In this document: positions 22,517 to 32,904 of the stretch, piece by piece
Numbering within the stretch: position 1 is the first letter of the stretch
Layout of the letters: each line of letters opens with the position of its first letter
Assembly: GCF_000829455.1 (NCBI RefSeq)
Contig: NZ_JXAK01000013.1
Span: forward strand, 55,003-119,002
Direction of reading: 5' to 3'
Source of the DNA: Gordoniibacillus kamchatkensis
Lineage (GTDB): Bacteria > Bacillota > Bacilli > Paenibacillales > NBRC-103111
Length of the DNA: 64,000 nt
Made by a program: the position numbers and the translations under genes
Notes under the pieces: model-generated
Told to the model about the DNA's origin: nothing
What the model saw: only the letters and a program-made list of their open reading frames with translations
The model's database searches: none

Positions 22517-22546
22517 TTGCCTGAGGGAAACGGCGCCTCTTACAAT
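22517..22546 (+). promoter_or_regulatory. Probable promoter of the sugar ABC operon
   Basis: TTGCCT (22517-22522), an 18-base spacer and TACAAT (22541-22546), about 34 bases before the permease start. Confidence 0.5.
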
Positions 22547-22579
22547 GAAAACAATCGTCAGGGCAAAGGGGAGCGATCG

Positions 22580-23545
22580 ATGGCAGGAGCACGAAGCGAA
22601 GCGGTTCTGCAGCGGCAGGCGGCTCAGGGCAAGCCGAACAAATACGGCGTTTACAAAAAAATAAAAAAGCACTGGCAGTTTTACTTGCTGGTGTTCGCAC
22701 CGCTGCTTTACATCGCGATCTTCAAATATGTGCCGATGTTCGGCGTGCTGATTGCTTTTAAAGAGTACAACGTCGTTCAGGGCGTTTTCGGCAGCCCGTG
22801 GGTCGGGTTCAAGTATTTCAAGCAGTTTTTCGACACTCCGTTTTTTTGGCAGTACATCAAAAATACGCTCGGCATTACGCTGTACGGGCTGATCGTCGGC
22901 TTTCCCGCACCGATCGTTTTGGCGCTCGCATTGAACGAAATCCGAAACGGATGGTTCAAAAAATCGGTGCAAATGGTCACTTACGCCCCCTATTTCATTT
23001 CTACGGTCATTATGGTTTCGATTATTATCGTCAACCTGTCCCCCCACGTAGGGCTGTTCAGCAACATCCTTACGGCGTTCGGCGTCGAGCCGGTCGATTT
23101 GATGGGAAAGCCGGAGCTGTTCAAATCGATCTACGTCTGGTCCGACGTGTGGCAATATACCGGGTACGGAGCGATCATTTACATTGCCGCCTTGTCCGGC
23201 GTCAATCCGGACTTGTACGAAGCCGCCAAAGTGGACGGCGCTACGAGGCTGCAGAAGATCGTTCACATCGACATCCCGAGCCTCGTTCCCGTCACCGTCA
23301 TTTTGCTGATCCTGAACTTGGGCAACGTGATGAGCCTCGGCTTCGAGAAAATCTATTTGATGCAAAATCCGCTCAACCAGACCGCCTCCGAAGTGATCTC
23401 CACTTATGTGTACAAGGTCGGTCTGCTCGGCGCCAACTTCAGCTTCTCGGCCGCCATCGGGCTGTTCAATTCGGTCGTCAATTTCGTCCTGCTGATCGTC
23501 GTCAACACGGCGGCCAAGAAGCTGTCATCGACAAGTTTATGGTAA
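22580..23545 (+). CDS. lplB: Sugar ABC transporter permease, LplB type
   Basis: ATG 22580 with AAAGGGGAG upstream is preferred to codons further up; 321 residues. CUT1-family inner-membrane permease with six predicted helices (about 30-55, 90-115, 125-150, 175-195, 220-245, 285-305). The ATPase-contact EAA loop is PDLYEAAKVDGATRLQKIVHIDIPSL near 210-235. The start LLVFAPLLYIAIFKYVPMFGV is typical of LplB, which imports oligosaccharides with a LipO/LplA-type lipoprotein. Next to a fucosidase, a fucosylated glycan is a plausible substrate. No ATPase gene is in the operon. Confidence 0.92.
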   Translation: MAGARSEAVLQRQAAQGKPNKYGVYKKIKKHWQFYLLVFAPLLYIAIFKYVPMFGVLIAFKEYNVVQGVFGSPWVGFKYFKQFFDTPFFWQYIKNTLGITLYGLIVGFPAPIVLALALNEIRNGWFKKSVQMVTYAPYFISTVIMVSIIIVNLSPHVGLFSNILTAFGVEPVDLMGKPELFKSIYVWSDVWQYTGYGAIIYIAALSGVNPDLYEAAKVDGATRLQKIVHIDIPSLVPVTVILLILNLGNVMSLGFEKIYLMQNPLNQTASEVISTYVYKVGLLGANFSFSAAIGLFNSVVNFVLLIVVNTAAKKLSSTSLW

Positions 23546-23560
23546 CGAAGGGGGAGCGGC

Positions 23561-24457
23561 ATGGGAAAACGCGCCATTCGCGAATCGGCAGCCGACAGGC
23601 TGTTCATAGCAGCCGTCTATTTGTTTTTGACAGTGGTGCTGTGCGTCATTTTGTTCCCGCTGCTGTACATTTTGAGCGCATCGTTCAGCTCGCCGGCAGC
23701 GGTGACTTCGGGCAAAGTGTGGCTGTGGCCCGTCGATTTTTCGCTGGAAGGGTACAAAGCGGTGTTCCGGAATGCGAACATTTTGATCGGCTACGGAAAT
23801 TCGCTTTTTTACGCGGTGTTCGGGACGCTCGTAAACGTCGCGATGACGGTCATGATCGCCTATCCGCTCGCCCGGAAAACGTTTTACGGCCGCGGCGCCA
23901 TCATGTTCGCGCTCGCGTTTACGATGTTTTTCGACGGAGGCCTTATCCCGAACTATTTGGTCGTCAAGTCGCTGGGGCTGCTCGACACGAGGCTGGCGAT
24001 GATCGTGCCCGGCGCCTTGGCGGTGTTTCAGGTGATCGTAGCCCGCACGTTTTTTCAAACGACAATACCGGATGAGCTGGCCGAAGCGGCGGAGATCGAC
24101 GGCTGCAGCGACTTCAAGTTCATGGTGAACGTAGTCCTGCCTTTATCGAAGCCGATTCTCGCCGTCATGACCTTGATGTACGCCGTCGGACACTGGAATG
24201 CGTATTTCAACGCCCTCATTTATTTGAAAAACGCCAACTTGTTTCCGCTGCAAATTTTTCTGCGCAACATCTTGATTCTGAACACCGTCGATCCGGCGAT
24301 GGTGGCCAATGTCAACGACCTGCTCGTGCAGCAAGGCTTGAAAGACCTGCTGAAGTATTCATTGATCGTTGTTTCCAGCGCGCCGGTGCTGATCATTTAT
24401 CCGTTTGTGCAAAAACATTTCGTCAAAGGGGTGATGATCGGATCGCTGAAAGGCTGA
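23561..24457 (+). CDS. ytcP: Sugar ABC transporter permease, YtcP/CUT1 type
   Basis: 298 residues, AAGGGGGAG before ATG, 15 bases after the first permease. Six membrane helices are expected; the EAA loop is PDELAEAAEIDGCSDFKFM near 165-185. MFFDGGLIPNYLVVKSLGLL is a hallmark of the YtcP partner of LplB. The two permeases form the channel heterodimer and the lipoprotein that follows supplies the sugar. Gene symbol by similarity only. Confidence 0.92.
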   Translation: MGKRAIRESAADRLFIAAVYLFLTVVLCVILFPLLYILSASFSSPAAVTSGKVWLWPVDFSLEGYKAVFRNANILIGYGNSLFYAVFGTLVNVAMTVMIAYPLARKTFYGRGAIMFALAFTMFFDGGLIPNYLVVKSLGLLDTRLAMIVPGALAVFQVIVARTFFQTTIPDELAEAAEIDGCSDFKFMVNVVLPLSKPILAVMTLMYAVGHWNAYFNALIYLKNANLFPLQIFLRNILILNTVDPAMVANVNDLLVQQGLKDLLKYSLIVVSSAPVLIIYPFVQKHFVKGVMIGSLKG

Positions 24458-24565
24458 GCGGGGCAAGCAAAATCGCGGCATTTGCAGGAGGTGGGGCTGA
24501 CCGGAGCCGAAACAGCGTTTCAAAAGAAAGCTGCGATTCATACAAACGTATCAGGAGGGGTACAA

Positions 24566-26205
24566 ATGAAAAAATCGCTAATGGTGCTGTCAAGCTTGCT
24601 GCTCGGCATATCGCTGATCCTGTCCGCTTGCGAATCAGGGAAGTCCGGGGCCGGGGCCGGGCAAGCCGATGCCAAAGATGCGGCCCGGACGCAAGATCCG
24701 AACAAGCCGGTAGAATTGACGGTATTCGCGCCGCAGTCGCCGGCGATCGAAAATTTGGAGACGAACCGGTTTACGAAAGTTGTGGAAGACAAGTCCAAGG
24801 TCAAAATCAAATGGAACGTCGTCCCCGACAAATCGCTGGACGATAAAAAGCAGCTCATGATGGCGAGCGGCGACTACCCGGCCGTACTGCTCGGGGCGGC
24901 ATTCAGCAAAGCGGATCAAATGAAATACGGACAGCAGGGCGCGTTCATCGATCTGAAGGACTTGATCGACAAATATGCCCCCAATATCAAAAAGGCGATG
25001 GCCGACATCCCGTATTTGAAGTCCGCCATGACGACGCCGGACGGGAAAATTTACGCCATCCCGAAAATTAACGAATGCTTCCATTGCACATATGGCGAAA
25101 AAATGTGGATCAACAAAGCATGGCTCGATAAGCTCGGGCTCAAGATGCCGACGACGACGGACGAATTTTACGAGGTATTGAAAGCGTTTAAGGAAAAAGA
25201 CCCGAACGGCAACGGCAAGGCGGACGAGATTCCGTTCACCACCTCGTACGATATGTGGGCCGGAGGCGTCGACGGCTTCTGATGAACGCGTTCATTTACG
25301 ATGACATGGATTCGTATTTCAGCGTGAAGGACGGGAAGGTGCTGCTGTCCGCAGCTCAGCCCGAGTGGAAGGAAGGGCTCAAATATTTGCGCAAGCTGTA
25401 TAGCGAAGGGCTCATCGACAAAGCTTCGTTCACGCAAAACACCGATGCGGTCAAGCAGCTTGCCAGCAAGCCGGATCAGGTCGTTGGCTCCGTCACTACC
25501 GCATTGATCAGTTACTTGTACTCGCCTAACGACGCTACGCCGCGCCATAAAGATTTCGAAGTCGTGCCTCCGCTCAAAGGGCCCGGCGGGGTACAGCTGG
25601 CCGGCTATTCGGTTGGAGCGGGCAACGGGCAATTCGTCATTACGAACAAAGCGAGCAAAGACCAGCAAATCGCCGCCATGCGCATGGCCGACTATTTGTA
25701 CTCGGAGGAGGCGACCGTGCTTACGTCGTGGGGCTTCGAAAACGAAGGATGGAGAAAAGCGAACAGCGGCGAGACGGATTACAACGGGCAGCCGGCCAAA
25801 TACGCGGTCATTGCGTCGAATAAAGGGGTGGAGGTCCAAAACGACTCGTGGCAGCAATTGGGCCTCATGCTGATGACGAACTCGATCCGCGAAGGCTTTG
25901 TGGCGCCGAAAGATCCGCTTGGAAGCGACGGTTACGAGTACCGCCTGTGGAAAGAGTCGAAAAAGTACGAGCCGTACGCCAAACCGGATGCGGTGTACCC
26001 GTCCGACGTGTTTATCGACCCTGCCGACGCTTCCCTCGCCGCGCAGCTCAAAACGACGATCAAAGACTACGTAAAATCGAACATGGCCCAGTTCATTACC
26101 GGCAGCAAAGACATCGACAAAGATTGGGACAGCTACGTTGCCGGGTTCAAAGGGCTGCAGCTTGACAAATATTTGGACATTTACCAGAAGGCTTTGAAGA
26201 AATGA
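24566..26205 (+). CDS. Sugar ABC transporter substrate-binding lipoprotein, frameshifted in this sequence
   Basis: ATG 24566 with CAGGAGGGG upstream. A lipoprotein signal peptide ends at LSAC (Cys about residue 24), so the protein is anchored outside the membrane. The first frame stops at 25282 in GGVDGF; one missing C at 25279 (GGCTTC-CTG-ATG) joins it to the frame ending at 26205 and gives 546 residues, normal for LplA/LipO-type CUT1 binding proteins. Visible: VELTVFAPQSPAIENLETN, DYPAVLLGAAFSKADQMKYG, IYAIPKINECFHCTYGEKMWINKAWL. It is the last gene of the island. Confidence 0.88.
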
Positions 26206-26213
26206 CCCATATG

Positions 26214-26242
26214 TTGACATCGCTGCGGCGGACGGCTATAAT
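26214..26242 (+). promoter_or_regulatory. SigA-type promoter of alaS
   Basis: TTGACA (26214-26219), 17 bases, TATAAT (26237-26242): both hexamers are perfect. The start should be near 26249. It begins nine bases after the lipoprotein gene, so alaS is independent of the island. Confidence 0.93.
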
Positions 26243-26248
26243 TTTTAC

Positions 26249-26562
26249 GATATAGCACTAACGCAACGATGAAAGAGAGTAGGCTGTAGCCCGCCCCACA
26301 GAGAAAGAGCCCCGGACGCCCGAACCGCAAGCGATTTGCGATGCGGAAAGCGCCGGCTGGAAGGGCTCTGCGGCGAAGAACGGCCGAAGGCTGCTTTCGG
26401 AGCGCGGACGAACTCCGCCGGGGGGACCCGTTACAGTCCGCATAAGGAGATCGCTAGCAAGCGGCGGCGGGACCGTAAGGTTCGGCGCGCATGCGCAGGC
26501 GGTAACCAGGGTGGTACCGCGAGCAATCGTCCCTGTCATTGACAGGGGCGTTATTTTTTCCG
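26249..26562 (+). promoter_or_regulatory. T-box riboswitch leader of alaS, specifier GCT (Ala)
   Basis: The T-box AGGGTGGTACCGCGAG lies at 26508-26523, and the terminator CCCTGTC-ATT-GACAGGG with a T-run ends near 26559. In Stem I, loop-E AGTA is 26278-26281; GGCTGT 26282-26287 pairs with the strand ending at 26385; GAAAG 26271-26275 pairs with CTTTC 26394-26398. The specifier strand reads GAA-G-GCT-G with GCT at 26390-26392. Uncharged tRNA-Ala should allow read-through into alaS. Confidence 0.92.
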
Positions 26563-26582
26563 TGAAGGGAGTCTGACCTACG

Positions 26583-29217
26583 ATGAAAGCTAGCGAAATC
26601 CGAGCCAAATGGCTGCAATTTTTCAAGGAGAAAGGACACCACATCGAGCCGAGCGCGCCGCTCGTGCCGCATAACGATCCGTCACTGCTTTGGATCAACG
26701 CCGGCATGGCGCCGCTAAAGCCGTATTTCGACGGCCGCATGGTGCCGGAAAACCCGCGCATCGCCAACTCGCAAAAATGCATCCGCACGAACGACATCGA
26801 GAATGTGCGACAGACGCGCCGCACATACGTTTTTTGAAATGCTCGGCAACTTCTCGATCGGCGACTATTTCAAGGAAGAAGTCATTACGTGGGCATGGGA
26901 GTTTTTGACGGACCCGAAATGGATCGGCTTCGACCCGAACCGGCTGTCGGTGACCGTATACCCGGAAGACGAAGAGGCGTTCAAGCTGTGGAACGAAAAA
27001 ATCGGGCTGCCGGCGGAGCGCATCTACAAGCTGCAGGACAACTTCTGGGATATCGGCGAAGGGCCGTGCGGGCCGTGTACGGAAATTTTTTACGACCGCG
27101 GCGACAAGTACGGCGACTTAAGCGATCCGGAATGCTGGCCGGGCGGGGAAAACGAGCGCTTCCTCGAGGTGTGGAACCTCGTCTTCTCCCAATTCAATCA
27201 TAATAAGGACGGCTCGTATACGCCGCTGCCGAACAAAAATATCGATACGGGCGCAGGCCTCGAGCGCTTCGCGTCGATTTTGCAAGACGTCGATTCGAAC
27301 TTCGACACCGATTTGTTCATGCCGATTATCGAAGCTGCCTGCAAGCTGGCCGGCGTCAAGTATCACGAAAAGAGCGACACCGATGTTGCGCTGAAAGTCG
27401 TCGCCGACCATATTCGCGCCGTGACGTTCGCCGTTGCCGACGGCGTGCTGCCGTCCAACGAAGGCCGCGGCTACGTCATTCGCCGCTTGCTGCGCCGCGC
27501 CGTCCGCTACGGCAAAGCGACGCTCGGCATCGAGAAGCCGTTCCTGCACCGGCTCGTTTCCATCGTCGGCGACATTATGGGCGTTTACTATCCGGAAGTT
27601 GTGGAGAAGCGCGAGTTCATCGAGCGCGTCATCCGCACCGAGGAGGAACGGTTCCACGAGACGCTGAGCGACGGACTGCACATTTTGACGGAGATGGCGG
27701 CCAAGGCGAAAGCCGAGGGCAAGAACGAAATCAGCGGCCCCGACGCGTTCAAGCTGTACGACACGTACGGCTTCCCGTTCGATTTGACCGAGGATTTCGC
27801 CGCCGAAAAAGGGATGACGGTCGACCGCGCCGGCTTCGACGCGGCGATGCAGGAGCAGCGCGACCGCGCCCGCGGCGCCCGCCAGGAATCCGAGAGCATG
27901 AAGGTGCAGGGCGGTCCGCTGGCCGATTTTACGGATAAAAGCGAGTTTGTTGGATATACTGAATTGGTAGTGTCTGCCAAAGTAATCGCCATCGTCCACG
28001 AGAACGAGTTCGTCGATCTCGCCGGCACCGGCGAAACGTGCCGGATCGTGCTCGACCGCACGCCTTTTTACGCTGAAAGCGGCGGGCAAGTGAGCGATCA
28101 CGGCGTGATTACAGGCGCTGACGGCAAGCTGAAGCTCGTTGTCGAAGACGTAAGCAAAGCGCCGCACGGCCAGCACGTGCACACCGTCCGCGTCGAAGCG
28201 GGCGTGCTGCGCAAGGGCGAGACGGTACAAGCGGCCGTCAGCCCTTCGCTGCGCGAAGACATCGTGAAAAATCATACGGCCACGCACCTGCTCCATAAAG
28301 CGTTGAAGGAAGTGCTGGGCACGCACGTCAATCAAGCAGGCTCGCTCGTGCAGCCGGAGCGGCTTCGCTTCGACTTCTCGCATTTCGGCGCGGTCAGCGC
28401 CGAAGAGCTGCAGGATGTTGAGCAGCGCGTCAACGAGCAAATATGGCGCAATACGAAGCTGGACATTTATACGAAATCGCTCGCCGAAGCGAAAGCGCTC
28501 GGAGCGATGGCCCTGTTCGGCGAGAAATACGGCGAAACGGTGCGCGTCGTCCAGGTCGGCGACTACAGCCTGGAGCTGTGCGGCGGCTGCCACGTCGCTT
28601 ACACCGGCCAGATCGGCTTGTTCAAAATCGTCAGCGAGTCCGGCATCGGCTCCGGCGTGCGCCGCATCGAGGCGGTCACCGGCCGCCATGCGTACCAGTA
28701 TCTCGACGCCCAGCTGCAGCAGCTGAAAGATGCCGCCGCTCTGCTCAAGGCGAACGTAAACGATGTGCCTAAGCGGATCGAGGCCGTCCTGGCGCAGATC
28801 AAAGATTTGGGCCGCGAGAACGAATCGCTCCGCGCCAAGCTGAGCCGCGTGGAAGCGGGCGCGCTGGCGGAGCAGGCGAAGACGGTGGCCGGCATCACGG
28901 TGCTGGCGGCGCAGACGAACGCCGGCGATATGGACTCGCTGCGCAGCATTGTCGACGAAATGAAAGCGAAGCTTGGCTCCGCGGTCATCGTGCTCGGCGC
29001 TGCGGCCGACGGGAAAGTCAACTTGGTGGCAGCCGTGACCCCGGATCTCGCGGCTAAAGGCTTCCACGCCGGCAAGCTGATCAAAGAAGCCGCGGCGGCA
29101 TGCGGCGGCAGCGGCGGCGGCAAGCCGGAAATGGCGCAAGCCGGCGGCAAGGAGCCGGGCAAGCTCGGCGAAGCGCTGCGCCTTGTCGAAGAGCTGGTAG
29201 CGAAGCAGCACGCTTAA
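26583..29217 (+). CDS. alaS: Alanine--tRNA ligase, frameshifted in this sequence
   Basis: ATG 26583 follows GAAGGGAG. The first 78 residues end at [11 protein letters not shown]; two C residues appear lost around 26822-26826, destroying the conserved [18 protein letters not shown] motif, and the frame resumes from 26827. With both restored the protein has 878 residues, the standard AlaRS length. Order: class II catalytic domain (1-240), tRNA-recognition region, editing domain (about 560-700, with [11 protein letters not shown] near 565 and CGGCHV near 670), C-Ala dimerisation domain ending near 878. It is essential for growth, so a real null is unlikely. Confidence 0.93.
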
Positions 29218-29232
29218 ATAAATGCTGAGCAA

Positions 29233-29385
29233 GGCGGAGCGGAGGATGGGAATGTGGGGGCGGAGAGCGCAGCGTGCGCCTTTGAAATCGTGTTCCCACC
29301 TTCTATTCGATTCATGGGAACACGATTGTGGGCGAAGCCGGAGACCCATATTCCCAACCCGCAGCGCAGCCCTTTTTTCTCAAAA
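29233..29385. repeat. Long hairpin repeat, copy C1
   Basis: Shares GGCGGAGAG, GTGCGCCTTTGAAATCG and CGAAGCCGGAG with the element at 36702-36869. The inner arms GTGTTCCCA and TGGGAACAC face each other across about 20 bases, and outer arms (GGCGGAG...CCGCAGC) are partly complementary. It lies between alaS and the ireB cluster; no gene or T-run was seen. Confidence 0.65.
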
Positions 29386-29478
29386 GCCTTAAAAATTATA
29401 CGGCGAAAAAGGAATTTTCTGCCGCGTACAGAATATATCACATTATGGCATATCGGTAAGAGAGCGAGGGTGATCGCG

Positions 29479-29739
29479 ATGAGTTCCATGGACAAAACGA
29501 TGAAATTCAATGTGAAAGCGGAAGAGGTCGAAACGTCACCCCAAGAAGTCATTTTAACGGTGTACGAAGCGCTGCAGGAGAAAGGGTACAATCCGATTAA
29601 CCAGATCGTGGGCTATTTGCTCTCCGGCGACCCGGCCTACATTCCGCGCCACAACAACGCCCGCAGCTTGATCCGCAAACGCGAGCGCGACGAGCTGATC
29701 GAAGAACTGGTGCGCTCCTACATCAATCAGCACAAATGA
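29479..29739 (+). CDS. ireB: IreB family regulatory phosphoprotein (YrzL, UPF0297)
   Basis: ATG 29479 with GCGAGGGTG upstream; 86 residues, the family length. [47 protein letters not shown] and [20 protein letters not shown] are the conserved IreB stretches. In Enterococcus IreB is a substrate of the Ser/Thr kinase IreK and affects cephalosporin resistance. It starts the conserved ireB-ruvX-yrzB cluster after alaS. Confidence 0.94.
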   Translation: MSSMDKTMKFNVKAEEVETSPQEVILTVYEALQEKGYNPINQIVGYLLSGDPAYIPRHNNARSLIRKRERDELIEELVRSYINQHK

Positions 29740-29752
29740 CAGGAGACGCCGG

Positions 29753-30169
29753 ATGAGAACGATGGGGCTCGACTACGGGGATAAGACGATCGGCGTCGCC
29801 GTCAGCGACGAGCTCGGCTGGACGGCGCAAGGCGTCGAGACGGTTCGCCGCACGACGGCAGAGCGCGATTTTGCCCGCTTGAAAGAGCTTGTAGCGGAAT
29901 TTAACGTCGGTGAAATCGTTGTCGGCCTGCCGAAAAACATGAACGGCACGATCGGCCCGCGTGGCGAAATTTGCATTGCATTCGCACGCGAAGTGGAGGC
30001 CATACTAGGGCTGCCTGTCCGCCTTTGGGATGAACGGCTGACGACCGCCGCCGCGCAGCGCACGCTGCTCGAGGCCGACGTCAGCCGCAAAAAGCGCAAA
30101 GCCGTCATCGATAAAATGGCGGCGGCGCTTATATTGCAAGGCTATATGGATTCCAAGAACGCGAGGTGA
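29753..30169 (+). CDS. ruvX: Holliday junction resolvase-like protein RuvX (YqgF, YrrK)
   Basis: 138 residues; CAGGAGACG before ATG, 13 bases after ireB. RNase H-like fold with [19 protein letters not shown] (first acidic residue), [15 protein letters not shown], and [33 protein letters not shown]. The family is tied to 16S rRNA 5'-end maturation in E. coli and to Holliday junctions by fold. Its stop overlaps the DUF1292 upstream region. Confidence 0.94.
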   Translation: MRTMGLDYGDKTIGVAVSDELGWTAQGVETVRRTTAERDFARLKELVAEFNVGEIVVGLPKNMNGTIGPRGEICIAFAREVEAILGLPVRLWDERLTTAAAQRTLLEADVSRKKRKAVIDKMAAALILQGYMDSKNAR

Positions 30170-30174
30170 AGGCC

Positions 30175-30483
30175 GTGGCCGGGAAAGAACAAGAGCAGCA
30201 CGAAGAGCCGGAAATCATTTATATTCCGGACGAGGAAGGCAACGAGGAAGAGTTCGAAGTGATTATGAAGTTCGAGGTCGACGGTTCCGACAAAAAGTAT
30301 ATGATGGTGGTGCCGGTCGAAGCGGACGAGGAAAGCGACGAAGTGTACGCTTTCCGCTATGAGGAAGACGAAAACGGAGACGACCTGAAGCTTTATACGA
30401 TCGAAGACGAGGAAGAATGGAACATCGTCGAAGAGACGTTCAACACGCTGATGGCCGAATACGACGAGGAAGAGGACCAATGA
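30175..30483 (+). CDS. yrzB: DUF1292 family protein (YrzB)
   Basis: GTG 30175 is preferred over GTG 30166 because AGGTGA stands five bases before it; 102 residues. Very acidic, with IIYIPDEEGNEEEFEVIMKF, MMVVPVEADEESDEVYAFRY and DEEEWNIVEETFNTLMAEYD as in YrzB. Function unknown; the gene is always near ruvX and mltG. Its stop overlaps the next start (ATGA). Confidence 0.88.
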   Translation: MAGKEQEQHEEPEIIYIPDEEGNEEEFEVIMKFEVDGSDKKYMMVVPVEADEESDEVYAFRYEEDENGDDLKLYTIEDEEEWNIVEETFNTLMAEYDEEEDQ

Positions 30484-30773
30484 ACGGAGTGAAGACGACG
30501 GATACCTTGCGCGCTGCGTACGGAGATGATATCATTTTGTACGATGAGCAAAATGAATCCGCCGCGTATCGCATCGTCGCCGAGTTCATCCATGACGGGC
30601 AAGGCTACGCGGTGCTGCAATCCGAGGCGCTCCGCGAAGAAGATGAAGTGGCGATATTTCGCGTCGTGGCAAACGGCGGCGTGCTCGAGCTGGAGAACAT
30701 CGAAGACGACGACGAGTGGGAGACGGTATCGGAGCTGTATGACGAGATGTTGTTCCCGCTTGAAGACGAATAA
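30480..30773 (+). CDS. Second DUF1292-like protein
   Basis: 97 residues, ATG overlapping the previous stop. It is a diverged paralogue of the gene before it: GDDIILYDEQNESAAYRIVAEF, YAVLQSEALREEDEVAIFRVV and DDEWETVSELYDEMLFPLEDE follow the same plan. B. subtilis has a single yrzB here as far as I recall, so this pair is probably a local duplication. Function unknown. Confidence 0.82.
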   Translation: MNGVKTTDTLRAAYGDDIILYDEQNESAAYRIVAEFIHDGQGYAVLQSEALREEDEVAIFRVVANGGVLELENIEDDDEWETVSELYDEMLFPLEDE

Positions 30774-30850
30774 ATAGCGAGCGCTGAAGGAGCGGCTTGT
30801 CCGCTCTTTTTCTGTTGCTCGCCAAACTTGATCAGCCGAAGGAGTATGCC

Positions 30851-31942
30851 GTGGAATCGACGACGCAGCTGCCGCCGAAACGGTCCGTATGGAAAATCGT
30901 AATGATCGTCGCGGCCTTATTCATTGTCATCGCTTTGGGGGCGATTACGGGCGCAGCCCTCTACGTGTCGCAAGCGCTCCGCCCCGTACCGGCATCTTCG
31001 CAAGAAGTGCGGTTTACCGTCCCTGCCGGTTCGCGCCCCGCGCAAATTGCCGGCATTCTGGAGAGAAGCGGGCTGATTCGCGACGATCGCATTTTCACAT
31101 ACTATTTGAAGTGGAGGAAAGAAGGCTCCCGCTTTCAAGCCGGCGAATATGCGATGACGCCCGGGACGCCGCTGGATGCCATTATCGCCAAGCTAAACGA
31201 CGGAGATACGGTCAAAGAGGATACGATCAGGCTGACGATTCCGGAAGGATATACAGCGGTGCAAATTGCCGACAAAATTGCCCAAGCGACAGGCCAATCG
31301 AACGAAGAGGTCATGCGCCTGATCGACCGGCCAGGGGCTTACCGCGGCGCCGTCATCCCCGCTTTGCCCGATTCGCCGCAAGTGAAGCATAAAGCCGAAG
31401 GCTACCTGTTTCCCGAGACATACGAATTCAAGAAAGGCACCGGGCCGGAGGAAATGGTGCAGCGCATGCTGGCGGAAACCGACGGCAAAATCGCGGCTAT
31501 CCCGGGCTGGGACGAGCAGCTGAAGCGTTCCGGCTTTACACTGCATCAAGTGCTGACAATCGCTTCGCTCGTCGAGCGCGAGGTCGTTCTCGACGAAGAG
31601 CGGCCTGTCGTTGCCGGCATTATCGTGAACCGGCTCAAACGGAATATGCCGCTGCAAATCGACGCCACGGTTCAGTATTTGTTCGACAAGCCGAAAGATC
31701 GTCTCGTAGAGAAAGATTTGCAGCTCGAAAGCCCTTATAATACGTATTTGCACACCGGCTTGCCGCCGGGGCCGATCGCCAGTCCGAGCGCCGCATCGAT
31801 ACGGGCCGCCCTGTCGCCGGCGGATACGAAGTATTTGTTCTATGTTACGAAGAAGGACGGCTCCAAAGGCCATTTGTTCGCCGAGACGTTCGAACAGCAT
31901 AAGAAGAACATTGCGGCGAGCAAAACTCAGGAAGGAAAGTGA
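30851..31942 (+). CDS. mltG: Endolytic murein transglycosylase MltG (YrrL)
   Basis: GTG 30851 has GAAGGAG seven bases upstream; the upstream TTG has none. 363 residues. One N-terminal membrane helix (about 12-36), then a LysM-like region (TVPAGSRPAQIAGILERSGLI) and the YceG catalytic domain with YLFPETYEF and TIASLVEREV, whose Glu is the catalytic residue. MltG cuts nascent glycan strands at the membrane and limits chain length. It sits in the conserved ruvX-yrzB-mltG-U32 order. Confidence 0.94.
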   Translation: MESTTQLPPKRSVWKIVMIVAALFIVIALGAITGAALYVSQALRPVPASSQEVRFTVPAGSRPAQIAGILERSGLIRDDRIFTYYLKWRKEGSRFQAGEYAMTPGTPLDAIIAKLNDGDTVKEDTIRLTIPEGYTAVQIADKIAQATGQSNEEVMRLIDRPGAYRGAVIPALPDSPQVKHKAEGYLFPETYEFKKGTGPEEMVQRMLAETDGKIAAIPGWDEQLKRSGFTLHQVLTIASLVEREVVLDEERPVVAGIIVNRLKRNMPLQIDATVQYLFDKPKDRLVEKDLQLESPYNTYLHTGLPPGPIASPSAASIRAALSPADTKYLFYVTKKDGSKGHLFAETFEQHKKNIAASKTQEGK

Positions 31943-31948
31943 AGCGTC

Positions 31949-32884
31949 GTGAACAAACCAGAATTGCTCATACCGGCGGGCTCCGCCGAGCAGATGGCAG
32001 CTTACGCCGAAGCCGGGGCGGATGCGCTGCTCGTCGGCGACAAACGCTACGGCCTGCGGCTGCCGGGCGACGTCCCGGCGGAAGCGCTGCGCCGCGCCGT
32101 ACCGGAAGCGCATAAAGCCGGCGTCAAAGTGTACGCCGCGCTGAATCATATCATGGATAACGATACGGTGCGCACGCTGCCGGATTACGTCAAGGAGCTG
32201 GCCGCCGCAGGCGTCGATGCCGTCGTGTACGGCGACCCGGCCGTGCTCGCCGCAGTGAAGGCTCACGCGCCGCAGCTTGCCTTGCATTGGAACGCCGAGA
32301 TGACGTCGACGAACTGGGCGACGGCTTCTTTCTGGGGGCGCAAAGGAGCAACTCGCGTCGTCGCCGCCCGCGAGCTGAACTTGGAGGAGCTGGCCGAAAT
32401 GGCCTCTCGCCTGAAAGGCGTCATGGAAGTCGAAGTGCAGGTGCACGGCATGACGAACATTTATCATTCCAAGCGAAAGCTGCTGCACAACTATACCGAA
32501 CATCTCGGCCGCCCGTCCGAAGGGCAGTCGTATAATCCGGAGCGGGGGCTTTATCTTGTCGAGCAGGAGCGCCCGACCGAGCGTTTCCCGATATATGAGG
32601 ACGAAAGCGGCACGCACGTCATGAGCTCGGACGACATCTGCATGCTGGAAAATTTGCCGGAGCTTATGGACGCCGGGATTGCGAGCTTCAAAATCGAAAG
32701 CGTGCTGAAAAGCGCGGAATACAATATCGCGGCGCTGCGCAGCTATCGCGCCTGCATCGACGCCTACTGCACCGACCCGGCCGGATTCACGTTCGACCAA
32801 ACGTGGCTGGAAACGATCCAGGCGCTGCAGCCGAGCGACCGCGAGCTGTCGTACGGATTTTTTTATAAAGAGCAAGTGTATTGA
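31949..32884 (+). CDS. yrrN: Peptidase U32 family protein (YrrN)
   Basis: GTG start after AAGGAAAG; 311 residues. The N-terminal ELLIPAGSAEQMAAYAEAGADALLVGDKRYGLRLPG is the U32 opening, and FKIESVLKSAEYNIAALRSYR the later motif. It is the shorter member of a U32 pair and lacks the long Cys-rich signature of its neighbour. U32 proteins are now mostly linked to RNA hydroxylation (RlhA, TrhP) and not to proteolysis. Likely works with the next gene. Confidence 0.9.
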   Translation: MNKPELLIPAGSAEQMAAYAEAGADALLVGDKRYGLRLPGDVPAEALRRAVPEAHKAGVKVYAALNHIMDNDTVRTLPDYVKELAAAGVDAVVYGDPAVLAAVKAHAPQLALHWNAEMTSTNWATASFWGRKGATRVVAARELNLEELAEMASRLKGVMEVEVQVHGMTNIYHSKRKLLHNYTEHLGRPSEGQSYNPERGLYLVEQERPTERFPIYEDESGTHVMSSDDICMLENLPELMDAGIASFKIESVLKSAEYNIAALRSYRACIDAYCTDPAGFTFDQTWLETIQALQPSDRELSYGFFYKEQVY

Positions 32885-32904
32885 CGAAAGGGAGGGGATG
32901 ACCT

